Assembly (NCBI GenBank): GCA_964020085.1
Contig: OZ026597.1
Location: 17,588,609 to 17,652,608, forward strand
Origin: Micromussa lordhowensis
Taxonomy: Eukaryota > Cnidaria > Anthozoa > Scleractinia > Lobophylliidae
Direction of reading: 5' to 3'
DNA length: 64,000 bases
The position numbers and the translations under genes are program-made. Every line of letters begins with the position of its first letter. The first letter of the stretch is position 1. Shown piece by piece: positions 1 to 12,893 of this stretch. The notes beneath the pieces were generated by a model that saw only the letters and a list, made by a program, of their open reading frames with translations, did not search any database and had not been told where the DNA came from.

Positions 1-105
1 TTTTGGTCATAAATAGGGTAAGGGCTTTGGGAAGCGGGCTGCACATCCCCACCCAAGTTTTGTAGGAGTACCCCCCCCCCGGAGGATGTTGCTCACGAGA
101 CTTAC
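1..105. repeat. Fragment of dispersed repeat ('cataaatagggta' family)
   Basis: The first hundred bases contain the phrases 'ttttggtcataaataggg' and 'gtagggtaaagg/ggtaagggctttgggaag', followed by a C-rich stretch. The same order of phrases recurs at about 32,040-32,425. This is therefore a dispersed repeat cut by the window edge. The family is not identified. Confidence 0.6.
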
Positions 106-609
106 TGCTCAAACTTTCTTTTATGTTTTTAGTTCTATGAAAAGCAGGAATGATGGACCCTGCTAGAAATATTTTCCCAAGGGATGGTGATCATAAATTA
201 GGTGCTTGTACTTCCTCATAATTTTTCCAATGCTGGGTAAGAGAGGGTTGAAATCAAGTGGAGAAATTTGTTTGGACTCCTTAGGCTGGGGTTGAAGCAA
301 CGTTTGACTAGGAGTAGTATTGAAGAACAGGAAAAAGCCCGAATGCTCTATTACAAATGTATAACCCTGCAGGGTTACAACTTTTTAAGACATCAGGCCC
401 CAGTTGTTCGAAGGTGGGATAAGACGTTTCCTGACAGAGGAAGCGTGGCAGACATGAAAAGAGTTATGTTGACTTGCTGTCTATAAGACTAATGTGTCAA
501 CAGAGATGCCGACAGATATGCCGAATACGACTTATGTTCGCTCGCTGTTTACACCCCGACAGATATGCCAACATAAGACCCATACCCGGCCTCAAAATTC
601 ACCAGAGAA
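106..609. other. No recognisable feature
   Basis: A 72-codon open frame lies at 268-486, but it has no recognisable motif and no splice context. Nothing else is supported here. Confidence 0.4.
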
Positions 610-1118
610 CGCACGGTAGACAATGAAGACTATAAATGAATCCTGGGATTCAATGCAAAAACTTCGCTCCCAGGGTCCCATCCAAGAATAAAGGGCAAGC
701 CATTGGGAAAGAGCTTGACAGGGCACGTGCAGGCGTTAGTGTATGTACAGCATGAGTACACGTGTATGGGTAGGGAATGTAAATGGGAAAACACGAGATA
801 GTACTCCAGTACACGTTTCCTGACAGAGCCGGAGGCGTTATCATTATACGAACTTGTTGTTAATTTAAAAGACCTAAGACCAATCAACACCCCGTCAAAT
901 AGGCGGACTTAAGACCTCGACGTTCATTAGATAACGCACTGTAGACTAATCAAGCCTGGGATTCAGTGCAAAAACGTCCCTCCCAGGGCCCTGTCTACAA
1001 CGGCAGAGCCATTAGAGCTTGACAGTGCACGTGCGAGAGTCAGGGTTTCTGCAGCTTGCGTACACGTACATACCGAAAAGACGAGATAGTACTCCATTAC
1101 ACGTTTGCTAACAGAGCT
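610..1118. repeat. Diverged tandem duplication, unit about 320 bp
   Basis: A block starting 'cgcacggtagac' (610) reappears as 'cgcactgtagac' (934). Shared downstream phrases, in the same order, include 'gggattcagtgcaaaaac', 'gagcttgacag', 'gcacgtgc', 'gtacacgt' and 'acgagatagtactcca'. The copies differ by many substitutions and small indels, so the duplication is old. No coding content is seen. Confidence 0.7.
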
Positions 1119-1129
1119 TGACATGCATG

Positions 1130-4100
1130 TTGTCGCGGTTTACTGATTTTTACTCGGGGATATTTTCGTAGATGAAATGATAAGGGCCTGTCTGGCAAAC
1201 TGTCACAATCACTCACTGATCTTATCCTGCGAGTGGACCTCCGTGTGACCCTTCTCAAACATTTTACTCGCTAGTCTTGTAAACCATTCCATTTTTACAA
1301 ATTTTTGCAGAGGAAAGTGAAAGCTAGCTGGCCAAGCTTTATTAATGAAGTGTGATTTTAACGTTTACGTTTGTAGATGAAGTCTCATTGTGTGGCCATT
1401 TAAATGAAAGCTTATCAGTAGTACTTTCATGTGATATGTTATATGGTACCATAAAGCTAGTTCGTTTGGTGGCCTTATGTAACACTTAGTCGCGAAAGAG
1501 TTTTTGGTTTTGGTTTTTTAGATGAGAGATATTGAAGTTTACTATTATTTGAAGTTGTTGGTTGTTCATATAAAAATGTTTCCCAAAATGGAAGGCATGC
1601 AGTTGCTAATTTTTTTTTTGTTTAAGGAGATAAATATTTTAAAACTAAATTATCAGAAGGTTAATATAAACAGGTTCTACTCTTACGGTAGTAAGCAGTG
1701 CCCCGCTAACCAATTTTACGCCCTATTGCTGCTTATCAACAGCCAATCAACACGAGAACTGATAAAATGCATTGATCAAGAGTTGATTGCTTTTGGCTTA
1801 GCGAAAGACATGGCACACTTGAAGGTGAAGCAATTGTTCAACCCTTTTTAAGCTCCAGGTACAGCTTTTGTTCATAATTTAATGTGCTTTAATAGCATTT
1901 ACGCCAATGAATTTGTCACCCCTTTATTTTAAAGCAGTTGGAGTCCAGTCATTTTGTAGAGTCGCACCAATCATAAACTTCCATGTACGCCCCCCATTTA
2001 TAAAAAATAGTTTAAGCCACGTTTTCATACCCCAAGTTTTATGTTATAACCAAATTTGTTAACACCATCTTTGCAAAAAGCAACACATCAGTATCCTGTC
2101 CCTAAATATTGAGCGTATTCCGAGCTTGATCCCTTGTGAATGTGCTATATAACCAGAATCAAAGTGGTTCTGTTTACTCTACTTTTGTCAAAGAAAGGTT
2201 TTCAAAGACTCCTCTTCTTCCGTGTAAAGTCAATTTTATCACACAGACATTTCTATTCGTTGACATAAAGAACATCATCAAACTGGTGCAAAAAGAAAGG
2301 CTGATAACCCCGGAGCACAGGCTTCCGAGACCGAGAATTTAAACCATATGCGGCACTCCCCTTCTCACTTCGTATAATCGCTCCTTAGTGAGACTTGAAA
2401 GTCACTTTCAACAACCAGAATGACCAAAGTGAACGCCATATCAATCCTTTTAATGAGTAGCTACTAGCAAGCTCTAGCATATAACTCCTTAGTTCCACAG
2501 ATCAACAAGACGCTGCAAGGAGAGACAACTAGCTGAGTGAAGGTATAGCAACTCGTAGCCAACACCTTGAAGAAAATATCAACTAGATGTCCTCTACATG
2601 TGTCCCCTAGGTGTACTGACAAAGAAGAATTTCTTGAGCACTTAAGTATAATTTCTAAAAATTTACTACACTTTTGAAATTAACCTTTCAAGAATTAATT
2701 ACTACTTGGGGTATTGCTCGCCTTTTTAGGTTTCCTTGAGCCTTAAATAAATCATAATATCGCCAAACGGGATTACTTCTTGTCACCTATATTCGTTATA
2801 TATAACATGCACTGGCGAGTCTCCAATTTTGCTCAGTAAACAGGCCATAAATCTGCGATTACGATTTAATTCAGAAGGGTGTCGAAATGTGTAATCACTT
2901 GTTGACAAAACCAATTTGTTTTCTTAGTACTTAATTCTTTCTTTCTTACTAGCTTAATACTCCGCCAAGAAGTACAATGTAGTATAGGTAGTTATTTCAG
3001 TCCTCACAATTTTGTTGACGGTCAAAAATTCAATTTAATAACAAACAATAGCTGCCTGTGGTCATTGCAAAGGACTTGTTACTCATTTGCAGAACGAGAT
3101 CAGTAAAATGACTGAAAGAAACAGGGTTCTTACGTTTTTGCACTGACTGATGTCACGCATGGAATTTACCGAACTTCTCCTTCTGCACTGAAGAGAGAAG
3201 CATACTTGAAATAGTTGTTCGTAAAGAAACCAATTTTCGTCCAGAAATCTCGCTCTTTCTACATTTGTTATTCCACAATTGACGCGCGCAGAGTCGGAGC
3301 GAAAATATCCTCGTTTTTACAACATGGTGTCAATTTGCTCAAAATCGACCATAGTAAAGATCACCGTACTGATTATTAGCAAAGAAAGATAAACGAAGTT
3401 CTTCACTTGTTATTTGACTCGTCTGTGGAGAAATATCTACAATCCATTTAAACTACAACCTTACAAGGACATTATATGGGTCTATATGCGACGCATTTAC
3501 AATACAAAACATCATAACACAGAGTTGCGCAAAATAATCATCACTGACCTAAAAGGTTTTCTTGGTGTCACAACACCTGGCGGAAAATAAATTTTATAAG
3601 TCTCCATTTACGTTAGTTTAACACAAAGTGTGCTTTCGAGTAAAAATCAATGTACTCTACACCAAAAGTGAAGTTTAACGCCTCATTATACCTACAGGAA
3701 TGCGGCAACAAATGCCTCAAGGAAAATCAGCAGAACAAGGCGAAACTGACTGTTATAATTTCAGAAGAAAGAAATCGATATTCAGAGTCGTTAGTCAACT
3801 GTGAACAAAATTCAGAAAAGGGAGAATTCTCACAATGTCAGCAAGGACTCGCAATTATCTTCGAAGCCGCACGGTTCGGCCTGAACTGTGATCAGGAACT
3901 GTCTGGCGGCCGCGGCCATGAACGTTGTGAATCTTCAACTCCAGTAACTCATCATACTTCAGTGATGCGCCTGGAATCTCGGGGAAGCTATAATCTTTTT
4001 TCTTTCATTTGCCATTTTCTGAACTTTTTGACACTTCTGCGTTTAGCCAACCTTACAGAACAATTATTCATTCATAAATTTTGGCTGATCCCTGTATTTA

Positions 4101-5470
4101 CTTTGGCAAAAGCAGCTTTGATGTTATCGACCGTCTTCGCTCTTGTTTTATTTTTCAACTTCGAGTTCTGGGATTAAGCAAACGCAAACCAGAAGAGTTA
4201 CAGCAAATAAAACGTTTTTGAGTAAAAGCTTCTCAGTCGACATATCCCTTTTGTGTCCAAAATTTAGGAAAAAAAACAAAAGGTCCCTATACAGGAAACA
4301 GGTCAAATCAACTAGATTAAGCCCGTGTTAAGACAATTGACTCAATTTCCTTTTCTTATTCTCTTATCCATATTTACTTTTCAGTAAACACTTCATCATG
4401 TGGAATCCTTACTCAAAGACAAAGTTCGCTTTTGTCAGTGATCTGGCTACATGTATTTCACCGAGGTAAACATTACAAAGAAAATAGCTGCTTCGCAGGC
4501 TGGGAATGAAACAGAAGACGTAGTTATTAAATAACTTAACTCAGACGCAAAAATTATTACAACGAGAAACTTTTCCCCATTTCCTAACAAACAAGCCAGA
4601 CAGTTCTGTTTTCTTTGTTGTCCTTTGCCCGTTCGTCTTCAATTAACTGTGATCAACTTGATCTTGTTTAACAGTGATTATCTGTCGGCCTAGTCTTCTA
4701 CAGAGTCTGATAGAGTTTCAGTGTAAGCAGTGTACACAATTCGGTAGCCATGAATTTACCTTTGCCTCGGTCAGACCAAAAGGACTAGCTTTAGTCAGTC
4801 GAAGGGGTTGAACCCTTCGCCTCAAACTCGGATGAATTGTCCACTCGTTGCCGATGGAGTAAAAAGATATTTTTCCGTTGCTCACTCATCAACTCTCTTA
4901 AATATTTTATTTTCTTCTCCGGCGGAGCTAGCAATCTGTGTCGTCGTGAGGTGAACAGAAAATAATTTGACTTTATCTCCTCCAATTTATAAGCACTGAG
5001 AAAAGCCAAGTATGACGACTGTGGTCGTTGTAAGTCTTATTTTCGTCATCCGCTGCGTAACATTCTATCTGGCAGGCGCAATCGGCCGACGGTCGAGTCC
5101 AAGACCGTCGTGACATCTAAATCACCAGAACGAATTAAATAGAACATTTCCCTTTAGATAATGTTGCAAATGCACAATTATTCCGCCCAGCTTGAATCGA
5201 CAAACTGCTTCGTATAGCTAAACAAAGAACAGGCTTTCAGTCGGTCGATTTGAGTCGGTTACAGCGCACAAAGGACCACAAAAGATGTTGCAAGTTACTG
5301 ACGTGATAGTTTTGTTACTGGATGCCCTGCGGACTCAATACTAGCCGTCGCACTGCTGAAGTATATTATACAAACCTTCCTTCATTACTTCGCTAACTTT
5401 GAACCTGTAAGAGCCGGTGTCAGTCGTTTTCTGCAGCAGATTAAAAAAAAAAAACTGGCGCGAAATTAAA
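1130..5470. other. Region without supported genes
   Basis: The region is AT-rich with scattered short open frames. The longest is 3,650-4,177 (+), 175 codons with a hydrophobic C-terminal third, but it has no motif I recognise. Another, 109 codons at 1,522-1,851, is low in complexity. Without homology or splice evidence neither is called a gene. Confidence 0.4.
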
Positions 5471-5514
5471 CGGTCTTAATAATTTGTTCGATCGGTCTTA
5501 ATAATTTGTTCGAT
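5471..5514. repeat. Perfect 22-bp tandem duplication
   Basis: The 22-base unit beginning 'cggtcttaataatttg' occurs twice back to back (5,471-5,492 and 5,493-5,514) with no mismatch. It is a simple local duplication. Confidence 0.9.
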
Positions 5515-7800
5515 CCAAGACAAACTTTATGATATGCACACAAACACCGCTAACGTCATTCCATTTATTTATTACATTTTAAACAGCTCTAACCTGTCTA
5601 AGTTTGTCGCAGCAGAAACAATACAAGTTATGCTCTTCTTTTCTTGTGAGAAGAAATTATAAGTCGCGCAAGTTAATGATAAATGATTAGTTGTTGTTCC
5701 ACCTTCCTTCAGTCGATTATTGTCTTTGGTTCCATTTACAATGGTGTCTTTGTACTTAATAAACGGTAGTACCTCTATTTCAGTATGCCTTTTGTTTCTG
5801 TCTTTGCATTTGTCATCAGTTTATTGTTGTAGTTCTTCCTCGTTTAGCTCTAAATCCATATTTTGGACTGCTCTTGTTTTTCCGATTCGTGAATGATAGT
5901 GGGTAATTGATCACAAAATCCTGCTTACAGTTACAGATCGAAAGAAGCAGTCTTCCTTGACAATGATTTGCGTCGTAGTGTAGAGACTTTTCAGATACGT
6001 TTTACTTCATGTAGATGTTTATGGGAATGAGGAATTGAAGAAATAAGGATTTCCAGGTCCATTGAAGCAGAGTCAGTCCTTCTTTGTCGTTGCACATCCG
6101 TCACAAGTTCAGTTTAACGTGTTTCCGAGGCTTACTAAGCCATCTCAGGAAATCGCGTTTCATTCGTCGGATTCTGGTTATCTTCACGGAACTTCACTTT
6201 CCAGAGAGGTAACTCTCGGATATTTTCATTAGTTGTTAACGATTACAATATACGTCGATTATTCGGTTTGTCTTTTGGCACTGTTTCCCTTCTACATCCA
6301 CTATCGTACTAATCGTCTTCGTATTAAAAATGCCACAGATGTCCGTAAAATACTATCTTTGTAAACACTGAAATGCTTATGGGTTACATCAATATAAGAT
6401 AATCAGTCGATTCTGAAACATATACATGAGAATGCTAAACTACCTAAAAGACTCCTAAAACACTCAAGCTGAAAACAAACGAACGACGGAAAGCAAACTA
6501 AATCTTGATATAAAAAAACATTACAAGGATTCCAATATTAGAAGATCACGACAGCTGCCATCTTCGTATCCCTCCTGTTAATTCGGCAGAAAACCAAACC
6601 ATGTGCTGATCCAGTCTTTGGATGCGTCAAAGCTGCCTTCCTATGTCTCAGTCCGGCTGCCATGTCGATTAAAACAGACTCGTCAAACTTCTCTTTCCAC
6701 CCCGGGTGTTTCCATCACCAGCAAGATCTGCCCCGCCAGCAAGATCTGCTTAACTAGCCAGTGGACATCAAAAATCAAACTGTTTTGAGCGTCTTATGTC
6801 ACCTAGCGGAATATGATACGAAAACACATGGCTGTCACGAAACAACATGACTGAAAAAGACAGCAATAAAAAGAAAGATCACGTTTGAAGGACTACTGCT
6901 AGAATCAGAAACGCATGTTTGACGGACAGTACACGCGCGTTTCCCCACGACTTCATGTTGTTATGTTTTGGTTATGAGAATTTAGAAGTAACACCATAAC
7001 ATACATCATAAGCTCGCGTGAATCACCAGGTCAAGCGTGATTGTGAACTTTTAAGTCAAAATTTAACTTGTGTGTGCAAACATCTGTTCAGTTGTTTCCT
7101 CAATCTGTAAAAAAACATTTGTCGGATGTGTTCCACCGACACGTGCCGTGTTAAAGCGTGTTCGCAGTGTCATATGCGCTATTTGTTAGTCGCTGATGGC
7201 AGGTAAAGATATCACATTAACTCAGTCTTAACCTTGTGCAGCGGAATTTTTTCATCGATTTTTTAGCAATCGGCGCGATTCGAATTTTCCATGAGGTCAA
7301 AGTCTGTGTTGTTGAATTTTCTGCCTCAAGATTTCAAGCTGGGAAGCGAGCAATGCCCCTCATCGACCAATCACAACCACTCTAAGGCGTAAGGAAAGTT
7401 CTCAGGTCGCAACATCTTGTTACTAAGCAACCAACAATTTAATATGGCCGACAACAATTTCCAGGGTTTTTTCTGCACTTCCGATTAAAACTACCACTCT
7501 TTGATTTAGCTTTAAGTGCTTCCCACTTGTTATTATCGAATTATAATCTGCATGTCAAGGTTCAACTGTGCACAAAGGTTTAAAAAGAGCGGAGTCAGCG
7601 CCACTTTAAATTTCGTAAAAAGAAACCTTGTGCAATTTTTTTCAAAAAGCTTTTCCAAAAAAGCTCGACTATAGAAAATGGGAGTCACCGGTCATAAACA
7701 CTTAAAGGTAAAATTTAGCGGTTTTCCAACGAATTGGCAATCGCCTGCGACACAAAAACCACCGTTTCCACCAAAAACGCAGGGAACAGCGAGCAAGTTT
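5515..7800. other. Region without supported genes
   Basis: Only short unremarkable open frames are present. No conserved motif or obvious repeat was seen. Confidence 0.35.
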
Positions 7801-7804
7801 AAAC

Positions 7805-8600
7805 AAGGGAAATCATGACCATAACCGTGTTTGGATATCTGACCCTAATAAGCACAGATTTTTACAATTTTATTTCTCAATTTTCTCCTTTCCTTATGTT
7901 TCGATTGAGAAGCCGAGATATACAAAGTACCCAAGATAGTGTTTGGCCCATTTCCAAAGCCGGACCTGAAGTTGGTCAAAAATACTCTCTTCTCTCTGTT
8001 TGGAAATGTGGTCAAACACGGTCTTTCGAGTTTGATATATCGGTACATGAAAAAATTATAGAGCTGATATGAATTCTGCTTTCCCCGGGGCTATGGGAGC
8101 TGTTCATAATTAATAAGGACAGTCTGGGATGAATGTAATGAGATGATTGGCTGCAAATTGTTTTATATACATGACCAGATTACTGGCAAAAGAGCAAAGT
8201 TGACGTAAGTTGTGCTAAGTGCTCTGCTTTTTCTTTTGGCCAGGATATGTGGATCATTATCAGTAGCTGGGAGCAGAATGCTTTATAAAAATAGTCATAA
8301 CAAGTAAAAACAACCTTTTGTAATTCAGCTCATGTAATCACCGCTACGTAGCACAAACGCATGTTGAAAAGTATCGGGATATCCAAACACTGCAGCGCCG
8401 GGGAATTTTTGACCAAATTCGAGGTGTTTGCATACCCGATGAAGCACTATCTCTAGTGTTTGATATATCTTCTCAATCGAAACAAAAACTAAGGAGTAAA
8501 CGGAGAAAAAAATCGTCAAAATCTATGCTAATTAAGACCGGGAATCCAAACTTCCTTCTTTCCTTCCTTGCACGGTTATGATTTTCTTTGTTTTCACTTG
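7805..8600. repeat. Inverted pair of a dispersed repeat, arms about 260 bp
   Basis: The arm at 7,805-8,070 (+) and the arm at 8,325-8,600 (-) share ordered phrases: 'catgaccataaccgtg', 'tttcgattgagaag', 'gatatatcaaacac' and 'ggtcaaaaatactc'. A third copy, + orientation, lies at 55,262-55,610. Each copy has a small internal palindrome around 'gtgtttcatcgg'. This is a dispersed repeat family of unknown class, arranged here head to head around a spacer of about 255 bp. Open frames inside are by-products. Confidence 0.65.
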
Positions 8601-11286
8601 ATCAATAAGTTTGGGAAGGGGTCATAAACGAGTTCTAGGGAGTCTTTCAAAGCGTACGTTTTAAGGAGTCTTACAAGCCCAGACTAAACTAGTACTTATA
8701 AAGCAGTATTTAGAAGAGCTCGTTTTTTCATAAGGCATTTTTTAAATTTGCTATGACCATTTTTATATGGCATTCTGTTACTGAGCTACTTATAATGGTA
8801 CCGATAACTTTGGTTCTTTCCATGGCCCGTAATTTGGTGCGATTTGTCTAAGATCAGACAGATACAAAGAAAAACTGGTCACTAAGGGAGATTCGCTTTG
8901 GAACTCACCAAGACTAAGAGTATATATCAATACATTGCAAAAATATATCGGCAACATGAGGCATAATTTTAGTCGGAAAAATGATCTGAATTTTCATGAC
9001 GACCTTTGTCACTTCAGAGCAGAGTTGCCTTCCCCCTTCAAAACGAGTGCCGGGATAAACGAGGGATTGTTTTAAGAATTTTCTTGAGATGACAGCTTCG
9101 AGTGGAATCATCATTTGTTAGAAGCTTGTTGGAGGAAAAAAGGATATAGCCTGTGAGCGGTTTGTCTGGTTTGCCGAGTAATTTCCCGTTTACTGCGAAC
9201 TATTCCAAACCAGAGAGAGAGCTTGGAAGACCACCAATGTGACCATTAGATATATTTCATTCCACGCTTAAACACATTCGTGCAAAAAGAGCAATAGCAA
9301 TAGATGACAGATTCAACGACATTCGGGTTTGTTTGAGGATGGAAAGCCATAGCTTGCGAACAGGAATTCTGGCTTGGAATTTCACGTTTCTTGCCAGAAA
9401 CTCCAAACCAGAAAGTCTTCTTTGCAGGACCTCAATATGATACGAACATTTAATCCAGTGTATTATTTGGCACAAGAGAACAACACGCACATAAAAAAGG
9501 TATTTTTTTGGAGCAGATTTACCGTCCTTTGGTGGACAGAGAACCAAAGCCTGTGGTAGCATGTGATTTGTTTTGGATTTCCATGTTTAATACGAGAAAT
9601 TCCAAACCGAGAGTCAGCACATTAGGAGAACTGTCCTTTCTAGTTTGGGATTTTGTGCTTCATGCAAGAAATTCCAAAGTAGAGATTCCGCTCGCTAGGA
9701 GGACCATCTATTGGAGCTTTGGACTTTTATCATTTGACACACTGACACCTTAACACTGTCCTAACTGTGGTAGATGACATATGGACTCTAGAGGAAAGAG
9801 AATCATAGCCTGCGAGCGGGAACTCTGATTTGGAATTTCGTGCTTCATGCGAGAAATTCCAAACCAGAGAGTCTGCTTGCTAGGCCATCAATTAGACTTT
9901 CATTTCATACACAAACACATTCGAGGGTGGTTTGGAATTTGGAATTTGGCGCTTCATGTGAGAAACTCCAAACCAGAGAGTCTGTTTGCTAGGAAGACCA
10001 TCAATGTCACCGTTGAGCTTATGTCGTTCAGCAAAACCGACACACACAAACAAACACCTTTGAAACTTGTAGTCGAGGACAGGCCAGTTTGTATTATGGC
10101 CACTATTTAATAACTTCGTTACTTCAGCCAGTTGGGTTTTTTAGTACAACTATACAAGCAACAATAGTTAGCACAGACGGTGATGGGGTAGTCAAAGAGA
10201 GTAGTCAAATATCTTTTACTGTACGGAGTAGATCTAATGAGAGGAAAGGATTTGCAAACTATTTTGTCCTTTTTGCTATGACAAGGATTTACAAGCTTTT
10301 TTGTTATAAGCTTCATTCAAGGCATATGTCATTGCAGTTTTTCGTCAATGGGAAGACAACAGAACAACTATCGGTTACTAACCACATAGAAACTCAGTCG
10401 ATGATCTTGATCTCGCGATCAGTGAAATCCTTATCAAAAGCCTTCGTTGTGAATACGTTTGTCAGCCTTGTAAGCTACCAAAGATCAAAAGTAAAATTCT
10501 TATTTTTGGTGCTGGCCATGGGTTTTTTAACCACAAGTGAAATCCTTATCAAAAGCGCTGTGAATAAGCTTGTCTGCCTTTTAAGCTAGCTAGTCAAGAT
10601 CAATAACAAAATTCTTATTTTTAACTGGTGCATAGCAATGGCATTCTAAGGCGAACGCATCCGAATCGTAAGTAAACAGGACTTCAATTACCCATTTAAG
10701 AGCGCGCACTCAAGATAGTCGTTAAATCCAAATCGGAGGCCTACAGTGAGTCTGTACGGTTACAAAACATCGCCATTTTAATGTATAAAGTAAAAAACGG
10801 ACTTTTGCCCACTTATTATATATAACAAAAATATTCAATACTATCTCGAAACAGTATAATATGAGGAACGCTTATTTTAATATTCCATGTTTTCGCACCG
10901 TGCACTAAGGAAAGCACTCTTTACGATATTTTGAGCCACATCTTTGGACCAAATTAGACAAAACTGATAGAGAGAAGCCAACTGTTAAGAGGTTTAAAAA
11001 CAGTATTAAGAGTAAAGACTTATCACGCTCAATAGATAATTGCAAGAACTGTGATATATGCTGCTAGGCCGCTTTAAATTTTACATTTTATATATATTTT
11101 ATATCTTTTACGCTTTTGTAATCTTACTAGGTTTATATATTTCATTATTTATTTATTTGTTTTATACATTATTCATCAAATTGTAAATAATTTTAACTTA
11201 AGCTAAGGTATACTTTATTGTATGAATAGTGTCCCAATTAGTTTTTTTAAGCTAAATACAATTGACGCTGAAATTAAGTCTTTCGT

Positions 11287-11326
11287 TCATTCAATTACCC
11301 TAATATTCATTCAATTACCCTAATAT
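11287..11326. repeat. Perfect 20-bp tandem duplication
   Basis: The unit 'tcattcaattaccctaatat' occurs twice in succession at 11,287-11,306 and 11,307-11,326. Confidence 0.9.
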
Positions 11327-12515
11327 AGTGCGGTTGAAACCGGATTCACGTTTAATGCATGAAGTTCCAAACTACAGAGCTAGCTTGCTCCGAATTAAAA
11401 GATTCATGCACAAAACTCCAAGCCATGTAGAGGGTCTGCTCAGCCGAAACATCAACATGATGTGACCGTTATATCATTTATCACTTATATCATTTGACAC
11501 ACAGACAAAAGCGAGGTATACTGCTTTTGTGATAGACTTACAGCTACGACCTAACTGCGGTAGATAACAGATCGACGCATGGAGGAAGGAGAGCTATATC
11601 CCGCCGCGCGAGTAATAATTCTGTGTTGGAATTTCGTGCTTGATGCAAGAAATTCCAAAGCCGAGAGTCTGTTCGCAAGAAAGACCGTCAGTAGTGAAGC
11701 GCTGGACTTTCATCATTTGAGACACCGACACATTGACGCTGACCTAAGTGTGGTAGATGGCAGATTGACTCTTTGAAGAAAGAACCATAGCCTTCGAGGA
11801 GAATTTCTGGTTTGGGATTTTGTGCTTTATGCGAGAAGTTCCAAACCAGAAAATCTTCTCGCTAGGAGGACCATCATTTGGAGCGTTAGACTTTCATTTA
11901 ATTTATCGGAAAACGAAAACTATTTGTAGTGTAGTTTTGCGAGCTAATGTTATAGTTTTAATTTTGGACATATGTAATTGTAGTTTTCCGGCAATGGGAA
12001 AACAACAGAACAACTATCGGCTGCTAACCACATAGAAATTTCGATGATCTTGATCTCTTAATTAGTGAAATCCTTATCAAAAGCGTTGTGAATAAGTTTG
12101 TCAGCCTTTCAAGCTACCTAACTGATCAAAAGTAAAACTCTTATTTATGGTGCTGGCCATGGGTTTGGAGCATTAGTCTTTCATCTAACTTTTATCTGAC
12201 TTTCATCTAACTTTTATCATTTGACAGGCTGACACCTTAACACTGACCTAACTGTGGTAGTTGGCATATTGACGTTTAGAAAAAAGAGAATCATAGCCTA
12301 CGAGCGGAAACTCTGATTTGGAATTTCGTTCTCCAAACCAGAGTGTCTGCTCTTTAGGAGGGCCATCAATTGGATCGTTAGACCTTCATTTGATACACTC
12401 ACACATTAATTGGAAAACGAGGGTGTCTATTTGTAGTCAGTGTAGTTTTACGGCTAACGGTAGATGACAGATTTAAAAGAATTCATAGCCTGCGAGTTGG
12501 ATTTCTGGTTGGAAA

Positions 12516-12716
12516 TTTCGCGCTTCATGCGATTCATTTAGTTGAAACCAGAGAGTCTGCTCGCTAGAAGGACCATCAATTGGTGAGTTACACTTTCATC
12601 ATTTGAGACACTGACATATTAAACACTGACCTAACTGTGGTCAGATGACATATTGACTCTAGAGGAAAGGGAATCATAGCCTGCGAGCGGGAACTCTGAT
12701 TTGGAATTTCGTGCTT
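12516..12716. repeat. 201-bp block identical to 16,072-16,272
   Basis: Read base by base, this stretch is identical to 16,072-16,272, an offset of 3,556 bp. Similarity continues with indels on both sides (about 12.29-13.28 kb against 15.86-16.65 kb). Other unit spacers differ by 10-30 percent, so this copy event is recent relative to the age of the array. Confidence 0.85.
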
Positions 12717-12865
12717 CATACGAGAAATTCCAAACCAGAGAGTCTGCTCGCTAGGGGGACAATCCATTGGAACGTTACATGTATATCTTCATTTGACACG
12801 ATGACAAACTCACTGGAAAACAACGGAGACTCTTTGTAGTCTAGTGGTACTACACATTCAACTGA

Positions 12866-12893
12866 AATCATGGTTTCAGTTGAAACCATGATT
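12866..12893. repeat. Short perfect palindrome inside the array
   Basis: 'aatcatggtttca' is followed after two bases by its exact reverse complement 'tgaaaccatgatt'. It lies in a spacer specific to the 12.8-kb block. The matching block near 16.3 kb lacks it. Confidence 0.75.

Noticed and set aside
3650..4177. 175-codon open frame (+) with hydrophobic C-terminal third
   Set aside because: No recognisable domain, no splice context, AT-rich surroundings where such frames occur by chance. Transcript or homology evidence would be needed.
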